Source: Lysobacterales bacterium (lineage in GTDB: Bacteria > Pseudomonadota > Gammaproteobacteria > Xanthomonadales > UBA2363). Taken from it: DNA of 64,000 nt. Where the stretch lies: positions 1-64,000 of the forward strand of contig JAHCAT010000017.1 in NCBI GenBank assembly GCA_019634735.1, read 5' to 3'. A model generated the notes under the pieces. It had not been told where the DNA came from. It saw only the letters and a program-made list of their open reading frames with translations, and did not search any database. Positions 26,212 through 35,680 of the stretch are shown here, piece by piece; position 1 is the first letter of the stretch, and each line of letters begins with the position of its first letter. A program made the translations under genes and the position numbers.

Positions 26212-27195
26212 CTAACGCAGGACGCCGTCGATCTCGACCAGCAGGTCGTGACGGCAGATGTCGCCTTCCAGGAACAGGATGCGGGAGACGTCCAGGCCGG
26301 CGACCGCCAGCCGCGCGCGCACCGCCTCGAGGTCGGCGCCGTGGCGCAGGTAGGCCTTCAGGCAGATGTCGCCGTGACTCAACGTGCGGCCCATGCCCGC
26401 CTGGGCGACCAGGGCGTCGAGGTTGCGCAGGGTCTCCTCGGTCTGCTCGACCACGCTCTCGTGCAGCGTGGCGTGGCCGACCACGCTGGCGGTGCCGGAG
26501 ATCAGCAGGGAAGGGCGCGGGCTGGCCAGTCGCATGGCGCGGGCGAAGCTGGGCGGCACCGGCCCGTACTGCCGCGGATAGCGGTAGGCGCTGACCTGTC
26601 GCGGATTCTCCACCGGCAGGCCCGGCGCCTGGGCGGCAAGGGCGAACACCACCAGCTCGCGCACGCCGTCGACCCGGCCGATCGCGGTGGCGGCCGGATA
26701 GTCGGTGCAGTCCAGGCGGGCGATGCCCTCGGCGCGGCCGATGCTGAACTGCCGGTAGCGCTCGCCGTCACCGTCGCCCTCGTTGATGGCGTCCAGGTAG
26801 TTCCAGCAGCGCAGCAGGAAGGGGTGCCGGTGCCGGTCCATTGCCTGCAGCAGCAGCCGGTAGGCATGGGCGGCGGCGCCGCGCGGGCCGTCGTGGTCGG
26901 CCTCCGCGACCACCAGCGTAAGCAGCAGGTAGCCGCCGCCGCAGGCCCAGGTCAGCTCGCCGTCGACGCCGTGGCGGACCTCGCCCTCGACCCACCAGCG
27001 CTCCACCGGCGCAGGACGGTCCAGCGACCTGAGCGGCACGCGCAGGCACCGGGGATCCGGGTCGCGGCCGGCGCCGGTGCCGAAGCCGACCACGGCCAGC
27101 GTGCCGGCCTGCGCCGGCAGGTCGTCCACATGCCGGCGCAGGCAGTCGAAGCGGATCGCCGGCAAGGCCAGGGCGGCGTGCGGCACGGCGACCAT
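26212..27195 (-). CDS. xanB2: Chorismatase (XanB2/FkbO-like)
   Basis: A 327-residue enzyme of the chorismatase family, often mislabelled pteridine-dependent deoxygenase. In Xanthomonas XanB2 turns chorismate into 3- and 4-hydroxybenzoate, starter for the xanthomonadin pigment and ubiquinone precursor. Recognisable parts are VVGFGTG near the N-terminus, RCWNYLDAINEGDGDGERYR and the C-terminal half with HATLHESVVEQTEETLRNLD and AYLRHGADLEAVR. The start overlaps the stop of the halogenase-like gene (TGATG), so both are in one transcript. The position in the pigment cluster supports an aryl-starter role. Confidence 0.82.
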   Translation of the reverse strand: MVAVPHAALALPAIRFDCLRRHVDDLPAQAGTLAVVGFGTGAGRDPDPRCLRVPLRSLDRPAPVERWWVEGEVRHGVDGELTWACGGGYLLLTLVVAEADHDGPRGAAAHAYRLLLQAMDRHRHPFLLRCWNYLDAINEGDGDGERYRQFSIGRAEGIARLDCTDYPAATAIGRVDGVRELVVFALAAQAPGLPVENPRQVSAYRYPRQYGPVPPSFARAMRLASPRPSLLISGTASVVGHATLHESVVEQTEETLRNLDALVAQAGMGRTLSHGDICLKAYLRHGADLEAVRARLAVAGLDVSRILFLEGDICRHDLLVEIDGVLR

Positions 27196-28514
27196 CAGGC
27201 GGCCCCGTCGCCGAGACGGCCGTCGGCGGCGACGGCGGGCCGGCGGCGTTGGCGCATCTGCGCCCAGCGCTGGCGCAGCAGGACCAGGCTGGCGATCGCG
27301 TGGATCGCCTTGAACACCCGCAGGCGCCGGCGCACCGGCTTGCTGTCGAAGACGTCGCCGGCCAGCATCGAGACCACGCCGCGGCGCAGCTCGTAGCGGT
27401 CGGAAGGATGCGCGAACAGGTGCCGCATGGCCGTCGAATTGAAGCGGTAGATGAACCAGGAGAAGGCCCGCACGCCGCGTCCGACACGGCGCCGGAAGCG
27501 TCGCTGCAGCCGCCGCTCCAGGGCCGGGGTGCGCAGCGCGCCGTCGACCACGTCGACCGCCAGGCGGGCGCTGTGCATGGCCAGGAACACGCCGGACGAG
27601 AAGATCGGGTCGACGAAGGCCCAGGCGTCGCCGACCATCAGCCAGCGCGGCCCGGCCATGCGCCGGCAGGCGTAGGAGTAGTTGCCGGTGGCGTGCACAG
27701 GCGTCGCCAGCTCGGCTTGCCGCATCCGCGCGGCGGCCTCGGGGTGACTGCGCAGGGTGTCCAGCAGGAACGCCGCCTGGTCGCCGCGACGGGTCCGGAA
27801 GTGCGCCGGCCCGGCGACCACGCCGATGCTCATCAGGCCATCGGGCAGGGGGATGAACCATGCCCAGCCGAAATCGAAGCGGTAGATGCTGATATTGCCG
27901 GCGTCCTCGCCGGGGCGCCGGGCGACGCCGGCGAAGTGCGCGAACAGGGCGGCGCTGGCGTGTCGCCGGTTGCGTCGCTTGCTGGCGAAGCGGTTGCCGA
28001 GGAAGGTGTCGCGGCCGGAGGCGTCGACCAGGTAGCGGGCGCACACGCTCAGACGGGCGCCATCGTCGCCGCGGCAGTCGGCCACGACATCGTCGCCGGC
28101 GAAGGCCACCTGCTCGACGCGGACGCCCTCGCGGGCGTCGACGCCGCAGCGCCGCGCGTGGTCGAACAGCAGGGCGTCGAACTGGTCGCGGCGCACCTGG
28201 AAGGCGTGGTCCGGGGTGTCGCCGAGCACGTCGTCGAAGCGGAAGGTGCTGTAGCCGCCCGGCGCCGGCGACGGGAAGTCGGCGCCGCGCTTGACCAGGC
28301 CGATGCCGCGCACCTCCTCGAGCACACCCAGTTCTTCGAGCAGCGGCAGGTTGGCCGGCAGCAGCGATTCGCCGATGTGGAAGCGCGGGTGGCGCGCCTT
28401 CTCGAGCTGCAGCACGCGCCAGCCGCGCCGGGCCAGCAGCGCCGACGCGGTCGAGCCGGCCGGGCCGCCGCCGACCACCAGGATGTCGCAGTGCTGGGGG
28501 GATGCGTCCTGCAT
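27195..28514 (-). CDS. Flavin-dependent halogenase-like protein 1
   Basis: FAD enzyme of 439 residues. The Rossmann motif GGGPAG is at 15-20. FHIGESLLP (45-53) and WxWxIP (W217-P222, in FGWAWFIPL) are the flavin-halogenase signatures, and GDAWAFVDPIFSSG forms the second FAD contact. Xanthomonadin-type pigments are brominated aryl polyenes, so halogenation of the aryl head is a likely role; a monooxygenase function cannot be excluded. The ATG at 28514 is 13 codons inside a longer frame whose extra part has no homology features. A 119-bp spacer separates it from the divergent ACP gene, so the promoters face away from each other. Confidence 0.85.
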   Translation of the reverse strand: MQDASPQHCDILVVGGGPAGSTASALLARRGWRVLQLEKARHPRFHIGESLLPANLPLLEELGVLEEVRGIGLVKRGADFPSPAPGGYSTFRFDDVLGDTPDHAFQVRRDQFDALLFDHARRCGVDAREGVRVEQVAFAGDDVVADCRGDDGARLSVCARYLVDASGRDTFLGNRFASKRRNRRHASAALFAHFAGVARRPGEDAGNISIYRFDFGWAWFIPLPDGLMSIGVVAGPAHFRTRRGDQAAFLLDTLRSHPEAAARMRQAELATPVHATGNYSYACRRMAGPRWLMVGDAWAFVDPIFSSGVFLAMHSARLAVDVVDGALRTPALERRLQRRFRRRVGRGVRAFSWFIYRFNSTAMRHLFAHPSDRYELRRGVVSMLAGDVFDSKPVRRRLRVFKAIHAIASLVLLRQRWAQMRQRRRPAVAADGRLGDGAA

Positions 28515-28633
28515 TCTGGGCTGCCCGTCAGCCGGGTCCGGAAAACGGCCCATGATACACTTCCGGCGCTCGCCAGCCGGCCGCCAGGACGCGGCAAGGC
28601 GCCGTATTCATCGCGTTCCCGGAGGCATTCCAC

Positions 28634-28912
28634 GTGTCGGTCACCACCCCGCAGAGTCCGGCCGAGCAGGCGCTCGCGCGCCTGATCGTCGAATCGCTGA
28701 ACCTCGAGGACGTGGCACCGGAGTCGATCGACCCGGACGCGCCGCTGTTCGGCGACGGCCTGGGGCTGGACTCCATCGACGCCCTCGAGCTGGCCCTGGC
28801 GATATCGAAGCAGTACGGCTTCCAGCTGCGTTCGGACAACCCGGACAACCGGCAAAACTTCGCCTCGTTGCGGGCGCTGTCCGCGCACGTCGAGGCCAGC
28901 CGCACCGCCTGA
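28634..28912 (+). CDS. Acyl carrier protein of the pigment cluster
   Basis: A 92-residue carrier protein. The phosphopantetheine attachment site is the Ser in GLDSIDALEL (about residue 47). It starts with GTG at 28634, preceded by GGAGG 9 nt upstream. It begins the plus-strand pigment operon and would carry the growing aryl polyene chain for the ketosynthase, ketoreductase and dehydratases encoded nearby. Confidence 0.92.
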   Translation: MSVTTPQSPAEQALARLIVESLNLEDVAPESIDPDAPLFGDGLGLDSIDALELALAISKQYGFQLRSDNPDNRQNFASLRALSAHVEASRTA

Positions 28913-29037
28913 GCCGCCGTGACCGTCCGGCCAGCCTGCGACGAGCGCGGCCGCGGTGCGATCCCGGCAGGCTCGCGGCGGTCCGGCGGAGCGGTCGGCG
29001 CGGTGCATCCGCCCGCGCATCCGGGTGGCCAGCCGCC

Positions 29038-29697
29038 GTGATCGCGCTGCTCGCCTCGGTCTCCTACATCGCCCTGGTGCACGCGGCCGCGCTGACCGGC
29101 CGGATCGAGTTGCGTTACGCGGCGCTGGCCCTGCTGGTGGTGCTCGCGCTGTTCGCCCTGCGCGCCCTGCCGCGCCTGCAGCTGGCACTCGTGGCGCTGC
29201 TCGTCGCGGTGGCGCTTTTCGCCCGGGACGGTCTGCTGCTGTTGCTGTACGCCCCCCCGGTGCTGGTGCCCCTGCTGCTGGCGGCGCTGTTCGGGCGCAC
29301 CCTGGCGCCGGGCCGGCAGCCGCTGATCGAGCGCATCGTCTGGCACATGCATGGCCGGCCGGCGCAGCTCAGCGACCGGCACATCGCCTACACCCGCGGG
29401 GTCACCGTCTACTGGTGCGTCATGTTCGTGCTGATGGCGGCGGTCAATGGCGTGCTCGGCCTGCTGGCGCCGCCGGCACTGTGGTCCTGGGTCGGCAACA
29501 TCGGCACCTACCTGCTGCCGCCGGTGGCGCTGCTTGCCGAATACGCCTGGCGCAAGCGGGTGTTCCCGGTGCAGCAGTACCGCAACGTGTTCGACTACCT
29601 GTGGCGGATCGTGAGGCTGGGTCCGACCTTCGCCGTGGAACTGGCCCGCAACCCGCTCCGGAGTCCCGCCGATGCGCCGCCTGCCGTTCCGGGTTGA
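29038..29697 (+). CDS. COG4648-type membrane protein of the pigment cluster
   Basis: A 219-residue polytopic protein with about five or six membrane helices and a conserved cytoplasmic loop LIERIVWHMHGRPAQLSDRH. Homologues of this family occur in nearly every aryl polyene cluster; their biochemical role is not established. The GTG at 29038 puts a membrane helix at the N-terminus. The 125-nt spacer from the ACP leaves room for a longer start, which I cannot exclude. It overlaps the next dehydratase gene by 26 nt. Confidence 0.75.
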   Translation: MIALLASVSYIALVHAAALTGRIELRYAALALLVVLALFALRALPRLQLALVALLVAVALFARDGLLLLLYAPPVLVPLLLAALFGRTLAPGRQPLIERIVWHMHGRPAQLSDRHIAYTRGVTVYWCVMFVLMAAVNGVLGLLAPPALWSWVGNIGTYLLPPVALLAEYAWRKRVFPVQQYRNVFDYLWRIVRLGPTFAVELARNPLRSPADAPPAVPG

Positions 29698-29971
29698 GCA
29701 GGGCGCGCCCTGCCTGGACGGCCATTTCCCGGGCCGTCCGGTGGTGCCCGGCGTGGTGCTGCTCGACGCCGCGCTGGCGGCGCTGGGCGCCACCGGGCCA
29801 CTGCGCATCGAGCAGGCGAAGTTCCTCCGGCCCTGCCTGCCAGGCATGGACCTGGAGCTGGTGCTGGCGCCGCGCGCCGATGGCGGTAGCGACCTGCGCG
29901 TCGAGCACGGCGGCGCGCTGATGGCCGGCGCCCGGGTCCGGCCGCTGGCGATGGAGCCCGGCGATGGCTGA
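29672..29971 (+). CDS. Small hot-dog thioester dehydratase (ApeI-like)
   Basis: A 99-residue single hot-dog domain with the FabA/FabZ-type motif GHFPGRPVVPGVVLLD (His18). It would dehydrate 3-hydroxyacyl-ACP intermediates during polyene extension. It overlaps both neighbours (26 nt upstream, 8 nt downstream), showing tight operon organisation. The cluster holds a second, larger dehydratase-like gene at 33802. Confidence 0.85.
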   Translation: MRRLPFRVEQGAPCLDGHFPGRPVVPGVVLLDAALAALGATGPLRIEQAKFLRPCLPGMDLELVLAPRADGGSDLRVEHGGALMAGARVRPLAMEPGDG

Positions 29972-30941
29972 GACTGCGCACTGGCGGGCGCGGCCGGAGG
30001 GCGGTGGCCGCTTCGCGATCTGGCTGATCCGCACCATCGTGCTGCGTCTGGGCCGGCCAGTCGGGCGCGCCCTGCTGTACCCGATCACCGCCTACTTCCT
30101 GTTGCGCCGGCCGGCCGAGCGCGCCGCCTCGCGCGCCTGGCTGGCGCGGGTCCTGGACCGGAAGCCGCGCTGGTGGCACGTGGCCCGCCACATCCACACC
30201 TTTGCGGCGGTGATCCTGGACCGCCCGCTGCTGCTGACCCGTTCCGTGGATGCCTACCGCGTCACCACCAGCGGCCTGGACCCGCTGCACGACAGCATGG
30301 ATCAGGGCCGTGGCGTGCTGCTGCTGGGCTCGCACCTGGGCAGCTTCGAGGTGTTGCGCGTGCTCAGCCAGAAGCGCCCCAACGCGCGCGTTGCGGTGCT
30401 GCTGGAACGCAGCCAGAATCCGGCGCTGACCCGCCTGCTCGACGAGCTGAACCCGGACCTGGCCTGCCGGATCATCGACCTCGGCCTGCCGCCCGCCGAA
30501 CTGATGCTGCGGATCAAGGACGAGGCCGAGCGCGGCGCCCTGATCGGCCTGCTGGGCGATCGCCGCAGGCCCGGCGAGCCCGGCCTGCCGGCGCGCTTCC
30601 TGGGCCAGGACGCCTGGTTCCCGACCGCGCCCTGGTTGATCGCCAAGGCCCTGCGACTGCCCGTGCACCTGTGCTTCGGCCTGTACCGTGGCGGACGCCG
30701 CTACGACCTGCACTTCGAGACCTTCGCCGAGCGCGTCGATCTGCCCCGCGGCGACCGCCAGGCGGCCCTGGCCGACCTGGTCCAGCGCTATGCGCAGCGC
30801 CTGGAGCACCATGCCCGCAGCGCGCCCTACAACTGGTTCAACTTCTACGACTTCTGGATCGCCGATGCCCCGTCCCTGCCTGCCCGTCGCCTGGCTGATC
30901 GCCCTGTGCCTGCCGCTTCCGGCGGCAGCGGATCCGCTTGA
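29964..30941 (+). CDS. LPLAT acyltransferase of the pigment cluster
   Basis: A 325-residue membrane-associated acyltransferase of the lysophospholipid acyltransferase superfamily (COG4261 type). The N-terminal about 45 residues form a membrane helix (LIRTIVLRLG...LLYPITAYFLL). The active-site region is LLLGSHLGSFEVLR, where HLGSFE replaces the usual HxxxxD. It probably transfers the finished polyenoyl chain to a lipid or sugar-lipid anchor, as in other aryl polyene systems. It overlaps the LolA-like gene by about 77 nt. Confidence 0.85.
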   Translation: MAETAHWRARPEGGGRFAIWLIRTIVLRLGRPVGRALLYPITAYFLLRRPAERAASRAWLARVLDRKPRWWHVARHIHTFAAVILDRPLLLTRSVDAYRVTTSGLDPLHDSMDQGRGVLLLGSHLGSFEVLRVLSQKRPNARVAVLLERSQNPALTRLLDELNPDLACRIIDLGLPPAELMLRIKDEAERGALIGLLGDRRRPGEPGLPARFLGQDAWFPTAPWLIAKALRLPVHLCFGLYRGGRRYDLHFETFAERVDLPRGDRQAALADLVQRYAQRLEHHARSAPYNWFNFYDFWIADAPSLPARRLADRPVPAASGGSGSA

Positions 30942-31485
30942 CGACCTGCTTGCCGGGCTGCGCCGACCGGCCCCGGCGAGCGAAGCCTTCCACGAGATCC
31001 GTCACCGCCGCGCGCTCAGCGCGCCGCTGGTGCTGTCCGGCACCCTGGAGTGGCGCGGCGGGCAGGCATTCGTGCGAATCGTGGAACGGCCCTACCGCGA
31101 GACCTCGGTACTGGAGGGCCGCACCCTGGTGGTGCGGCGGGGCACCGGCCCGGAGCGCATCATCCCGGTCGCCCGCGCGCCCGAACTGGAGGTGCTGTTC
31201 GGCGGCCTGGCCGCGCTGTTCGCCGGCGATGGCGAGGCCATGCGCCGGCAATTCACGCCGACCCTGACCGGCGCGGGCCGCTGGCGACTGATGCTGGAGC
31301 CGCGCGATCCGGCGTTGCGGGCGCGGGTCCCGGCCCTGGTGCTGTACGGCCAGGGCGAGCAGACCCGCTGCCTGCTGGTCGAGCAGCCCGGCGCGCGCAG
31401 CCTGACCGTGTTCGGCCGCGGGCCGGCGCCGCGGCCGCTGGCCGGTCCCGACGAGGAGGTGCAGGCCCTGTGTCCGCAGCCCTGA
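30865..31485 (+). CDS. LolA-like periplasmic protein of the pigment cluster
   Basis: A 206-residue exported protein with a signal peptide (cleavage after AAA, about residue 22) and a beta-rich LolA/LolB-type fold. Markers are LSGTLEWRGGQAFVRIVERP and YGQGEQTRCLLVEQPG. In aryl polyene clusters such a protein accompanies an MMPL exporter and is thought to carry the lipid-linked pigment across the periplasm. It overlaps both the acyltransferase and, by 16 nt, the MMPL gene. Confidence 0.82.
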   Translation: MPRPCLPVAWLIALCLPLPAAADPLDDLLAGLRRPAPASEAFHEIRHRRALSAPLVLSGTLEWRGGQAFVRIVERPYRETSVLEGRTLVVRRGTGPERIIPVARAPELEVLFGGLAALFAGDGEAMRRQFTPTLTGAGRWRLMLEPRDPALRARVPALVLYGQGEQTRCLLVEQPGARSLTVFGRGPAPRPLAGPDEEVQALCPQP

Positions 31486-33809
31486 CTCCCCGGCTGCGCG
31501 CCGCCCTGGTCGCCGGCCTGCTGCTGTCCGGCGTGCTGGCCGCGGTCGGCCTGCGCCTGGACAACGACCTGGCGCGCTTCATGCCGGTGCCCGATGAGGT
31601 GGACGCCCGTCTGCTGGTCGGCGAAATCGGCCGTGGCCCGGGGGCGCGCCTGCTGGTGCTGGCGATCGACGCGCCGACCCCGGAACGGGCGGCGGCGCTC
31701 AGCCACGCGCTGTCGGCAGCGCTGGCCACGGTGCCGGGCATCGAACGCGTCGCCAATGGCCGCTTCGACGAGGTGGAGGCGCTGCAGACCCTGCTGCCGC
31801 TGCGTTTCAGCCACAGCCCGGCGATGGCCACGGCGCGCTTCGATGTCGAGGGCCTGGCCGAGGTCCTGGCCGAGCGCCTGGCCGACCTCGGCGGGCTGGG
31901 CGGCGAGGCCTTCGATCTGTTGCTGGCGCACGATCCGCACCTGCTGACCCTGGACCTGGTCCAGGCCTGGCAGCCGCGCGGCGAACCGGCGCGCGTCGAC
32001 GGTGCCTGGATGGCCGCCGACGGCCGCGCCCTGCTGCTGGTGGAGACCGCCGCCGCCGGCTTCGATCCGGCCGCCCAGGCCGGGGTGATCGCCGCGGTGC
32101 GCGAGGCCTTCGCGGCCCTGCCCGAGGCCGGCAACGCAGGCCTGGTGCTGAGCGGGCCCGGCAGCTTCAGCGCCCGCATGGGCGATACGGTGCGCCGCGA
32201 GGCCAGCCTGCTGGGCGCGCTGGCGGGTGTCGGCACGATCGTCCTGCTGCTGCTCGCCTACCGGACGCCGCGCTTCGTGCTCGCCGCCGCGCTGCCGCTG
32301 GCCTGCGCTGCGGCGGTCGGCCTGGTCGCCCTGCGCCTGGTGTTCGGCGACGTGCACGGCATCACCCTGGCATTCGCCTTCACCCTGATCGGCGTCGCCC
32401 AGGACTATCCGGTCCACCTGCTCAGCCACAGCCATCCGGGACAGCCCCCGGCAGCGGCGGCGCGTTCGATCTGGCCGGCCCTGCGGCTGGGCGTGACCAG
32501 CACCGTGCTGGCCTACCTGACCCTGTTCACGGCGCGCGCCGAGGGCCTGGCGCAGCTCGCCGTGTTCACCGTCACCGGCCTGCTCACCGCCGCGGCGGTG
32601 ACCCGCTGGCTGCTGCCGGCCCTGCTCGTGCGCGGCGGCCGCGATGTCGCCCGCGGCAGATTGCTGGGGACGCTGGCGCGCGGCCTGGACGGCCTGCGCG
32701 GCGCGCGCGCCGGAATGGCGGCGGTCGTCGCCCTGGCCGTGCTGATGGCGGCCGCCGTGCTGGGCCAGCAGCAACGACCCTGGTGGAACGACGACCTGGC
32801 CAGCCTGACGCCCTTGCCGCCGGCCTGGCTGGCCGAGGACGCCGCACTGCGCGCCGAGCTGGCGACGCCCGACGCGCGCCACCTGCTGGTGCTGGAAGGC
32901 GAGGACGACCAGGCCGTGCTGCGCCTGTCCGAGACCCTGCAGCCGCGCCTGGACGCCCTGGTCGAAACCGGCGCGCTTGCCGACCACGGCCTGCCGTCGC
33001 GCTGGCAGCCCAGCGCCGCCGTCCAGGCCTGGCGGCTGGCGCGGCTGCCGGCCCCGGAAACCCTGCGCGCCGCCCTGGCCGATGCCGCCGAATGGACCGG
33101 CTTCGATCCGCGCTTCTTCGAGCCGATGGTCGCCGATGTCCGCGCGGCGCGCGCCGCGGATGGCGCGGCGACGCGCGCCGCCGCCCAGGCGGCCAGCCCG
33201 GCGGGCAGCCGGGTGGCGGCGGCGATGCGCCGTCTCGACGAGCGCAGCCTGGCCCTGGTCGAACTGTCCGGGATCGCCGACCTCGCGGCCCTGCGCGAGG
33301 CCATCGCCGACCAGCCGCTGGCGCGCCTGGTCGACCTCAAGGCGACCGCGCAGTCACTGGTGGTCGCCTTCCGCGACCGCGTGCTGACCGGCCTGGTGCT
33401 GGCGGCCCTGGCCCTGCTCGCCCTGCTGGCCCTGGCGGTCGGTCCGGCGCGCACCCTGCGCGTGCTGCCGCCGGTTCTTCTGGCGGTGGCCGCGACGGTG
33501 GCGGTGCTGCGCGTGCTCGGCTTCGAGCTGACCCTGTTCCATCTGGTCGCGCTGATGCTGTCGGCCGGCCTGGGCCTGGATTACGCGCTGTTCTTCGGCC
33601 ATGCCGGGGCGCGCGAGACGGCCGACCGCACCCTGCACGCCGTGCTGGTGTCGGTGGCCTCGACCGCCCTGGTGTTCGGCCTGCTGGCCAGCTCGTCGAT
33701 CCCGGTGCTGCGCGCCCTGGGCCTGACCGTGGCGATCGGCGTCGCCTGCCAGTTCGCGTTCGCCCTGCTGCTCTCGCGCGGCGCCCGCCCGGAGCCGGCT
33801 CATGCTTGA
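31470..33809 (+). CDS. MMPL/RND-family exporter of the pigment cluster
   Basis: A 779-residue transporter of the COG4258 predicted-exporter family with two MMPL halves. Each has a periplasmic loop after the first helix and a block of five or six helices (LAGVGTIVLLLLAYR...; VLAALALLALLALAVG...). The GTG at 31470 gives an N-terminal membrane helix (ALVAGLLLSGVLAAVGLRL) followed by NDLARFMP, as in the family. It is the likely flippase/exporter for the pigment lipid and ends overlapping the next dehydratase by 8 nt. Confidence 0.87.
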   Translation: MSAALTPRLRAALVAGLLLSGVLAAVGLRLDNDLARFMPVPDEVDARLLVGEIGRGPGARLLVLAIDAPTPERAAALSHALSAALATVPGIERVANGRFDEVEALQTLLPLRFSHSPAMATARFDVEGLAEVLAERLADLGGLGGEAFDLLLAHDPHLLTLDLVQAWQPRGEPARVDGAWMAADGRALLLVETAAAGFDPAAQAGVIAAVREAFAALPEAGNAGLVLSGPGSFSARMGDTVRREASLLGALAGVGTIVLLLLAYRTPRFVLAAALPLACAAAVGLVALRLVFGDVHGITLAFAFTLIGVAQDYPVHLLSHSHPGQPPAAAARSIWPALRLGVTSTVLAYLTLFTARAEGLAQLAVFTVTGLLTAAAVTRWLLPALLVRGGRDVARGRLLGTLARGLDGLRGARAGMAAVVALAVLMAAAVLGQQQRPWWNDDLASLTPLPPAWLAEDAALRAELATPDARHLLVLEGEDDQAVLRLSETLQPRLDALVETGALADHGLPSRWQPSAAVQAWRLARLPAPETLRAALADAAEWTGFDPRFFEPMVADVRAARAADGAATRAAAQAASPAGSRVAAAMRRLDERSLALVELSGIADLAALREAIADQPLARLVDLKATAQSLVVAFRDRVLTGLVLAALALLALLALAVGPARTLRVLPPVLLAVAATVAVLRVLGFELTLFHLVALMLSAGLGLDYALFFGHAGARETADRTLHAVLVSVASTALVFGLLASSSIPVLRALGLTVAIGVACQFAFALLLSRGARPEPAHA

Positions 33810-34242
33810 GCGCGCGGACTTCGCCCACCGGCTGCCGCACCAGGGCCCGATGGCCCTGATCGACAAGGTGCTGGTCTTCGATGCCGACGAGATCCAGGCG
33901 CAGGCGGCGGCCCCCGACGCGCTGAACCATCCACTGCGCCGCGACGGCACGGTGGCCGCCGTGCACCTGTGCGAGTACGGCGCCCAGGCGATGGCCGTGC
34001 ACGGCGCGCTGCTGGCGCAGTCGGCGGGCGGCCGCGCCCGGCCCGGCCTGCTGGTGGCGCTGCGCGCCGTGGACCTCCTGGTGGACCGCATCGACGGCCT
34101 GGCCGCGCCGCTGGACATCGTCGCCCGCCGCGAGCACACCGACGACCAGGTCTGGCGCTACCACTTCGACATCCATAGCGAGGGCCGCTTGCTGGCGCGC
34201 GGCCAGGCCATGGTCATGCTGGAACCGGAGGACACCCGATGA
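33802..34242 (+). CDS. ApeP-like hot-dog dehydratase
   Basis: A 146-residue hot-dog protein of the COG4706/ApeP-like dehydratase family. Visible are the N-terminal LPHQGPMALIDKV motif and the later VAAVHLCEYGAQAMAVHGAL helix. With the small dehydratase at 29672 it would remove water after each ketoreduction to give the conjugated polyene. It overlaps fabG-like by 4 nt (ATGA). Confidence 0.85.
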   Translation: MLERADFAHRLPHQGPMALIDKVLVFDADEIQAQAAAPDALNHPLRRDGTVAAVHLCEYGAQAMAVHGALLAQSAGGRARPGLLVALRAVDLLVDRIDGLAAPLDIVARREHTDDQVWRYHFDIHSEGRLLARGQAMVMLEPEDTR

Positions 34243-34970
34243 GCGAAACACGCAGGCGTGCCCTGGTGACCGGCGGCAGCGGCGATCTCGGCAGCGCGAT
34301 CTGCCGGGCCCTGGCTGCCGCCGGCCTGGACGTGCTGGTGCACGGCAACAGCCGGCTGGCGCAGGCGCAGGCGGTCGCGCAAGCCATCGTCGAGGCCGGC
34401 GGCAGCGCCCGCGCGCTGTGCTTCGACGTCACCGACGCCGACGCCTGCGAGGCGGCGCTGGAGGCCGCGCTGGCCCAGGGCCCGATCGATGTCGTGGTCA
34501 ACAACGCCGGCATCCATGACGACGCGCCGCTGGCCGGCATGTCGCAGGACCAGTGGCGGCGCGTCATCGAGGTCTCCCTGCACGGCTTCTTCAACGTCAC
34601 CCGGCCGCTGCTGCTGCCGATGGCGCGCGGCCGCTACGGGCGGATCGTGTCGATCTCCTCGGTGGCCGCGGTCACCGGCAACCGCGGCCAGGCCAACTAC
34701 GCGGCCGCCAAGGCCGGCCTGCACGGCGCCACCTTGTCGCTGGCGCGCGAGATGGCCAGCCGCGGCATCACCGCCAACGTGGTGGCGCCCGGCATCATCG
34801 CCGGCAGCATGACCGACGGCCTGTTCCCGCCGGAAGCGGTGCGCCAGATGGTGCCGGCCGGCCGGGTCGGCACGGCGGAGGAGGTCGCCGCGGTGGTCGC
34901 CTTCCTGGCCTCGCCGGCGGCCGCCTACGTCAATGGCCAGGTGATCGGTGTCAACGGCGGAATGGCCTGA
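34239..34970 (+). CDS. 3-ketoacyl-ACP reductase (FabG-like)
   Basis: Short-chain dehydrogenase of 243 residues. The NADPH site TGGSGDLG is at 11-18, NNAG at 88-91, and the catalytic triad is S141, Y154 and K158. It would reduce the 3-keto intermediate in each polyene elongation cycle. It is the last gene of the tightly overlapping plus-strand pigment operon; a 209-nt spacer follows. Confidence 0.92.
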   Translation: MSETRRRALVTGGSGDLGSAICRALAAAGLDVLVHGNSRLAQAQAVAQAIVEAGGSARALCFDVTDADACEAALEAALAQGPIDVVVNNAGIHDDAPLAGMSQDQWRRVIEVSLHGFFNVTRPLLLPMARGRYGRIVSISSVAAVTGNRGQANYAAAKAGLHGATLSLAREMASRGITANVVAPGIIAGSMTDGLFPPEAVRQMVPAGRVGTAEEVAAVVAFLASPAAAYVNGQVIGVNGGMA

Positions 34971-35179
34971 GCCGACCGGGCGGCCGACACTCCGTGCGCG
35001 TGGCCTGTCGTGATGCCGGTGCCCGAGCGTGGACGTCCAGGGCGCCGTTGGCCTGCCGTGCGCGCGACGCCACTCATCCACACTGCAATGACGCCGCGAC
35101 CGGTCTGTGGCAAGCTCGCCGCCGGCCCGCAGGGGTGGGCCCGTCCCCGCTTCCACACGTTCCAGGGAGGAACCGAACC

Positions 35180-35680
35180 ATGCGCAGCCCCGTCCTCGTT
35201 CTCGTCCTTGCCGGCCTGGGTTGGACCCTGCCGGTGGCGTCGCAGCCGGTGGTGATCGACGGCCACGTGCCCTACGCCAACGAGCGCGACATCCAGCGCA
35301 AGGTGCGCGAGGAATGCACGCAGCTCAACAGCCAGTTGTCGCAATACGTGGTGGAGTACGCCCGCTCCAGCAATGTCGATGTGCGCGTCGGCGACGCCTC
35401 GGCCGACACCGGCCGCGTGCTGCGCATGGAGATCACCCAGGCCGTCAGCCATGGCAACGCCTTCCTGGGCCACTCCAAGAGCAGCTCTGCGCGCGGCGAG
35501 CTGTACCAGGACGGCGAGCGCATCGCCGGCTTCAGCGCGACCCGCAATTCGATGGGCGGCGCCTTCGCCGGCTACAAGGGCTCGTGTTCGGTGCTGGGCC
35601 GCACCATGCGCGCCATGGGTCGCGACATCGCCCAGTGGCTTGCCAACCCGATCGACGACGCCGAGCTGGGCGACCGCTGA
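35180..35680 (+). CDS. Exported protein of unknown function
   Basis: A 166-residue secreted protein with a signal peptide (cleavage after ASQ, about residue 22). A possible Cys pair is present in the mature part (EECTQL, KGSCSV). The region DTGRVLRMEITQAVSHGNAF and later GRTMRAMGRDIAQW resemble a small periplasmic or lipoprotein-like fold I do not recognise. A GGGAGG box precedes the ATG. The stop overlaps the next membrane gene (TGATG), so they form a pair enclosed by the pigment cluster. Whether they contribute to pigment is unknown. Confidence 0.75.
   Translation: MRSPVLVLVLAGLGWTLPVASQPVVIDGHVPYANERDIQRKVREECTQLNSQLSQYVVEYARSSNVDVRVGDASADTGRVLRMEITQAVSHGNAFLGHSKSSSARGELYQDGERIAGFSATRNSMGGAFAGYKGSCSVLGRTMRAMGRDIAQWLANPIDDAELGDR

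Noticed and set aside
26212-28044. Single 610-residue minus-strand protein
   Set aside because: It is the chorismatase frame extended out of frame through the halogenase gene; the TGATG at 27195 gives two separate real proteins.
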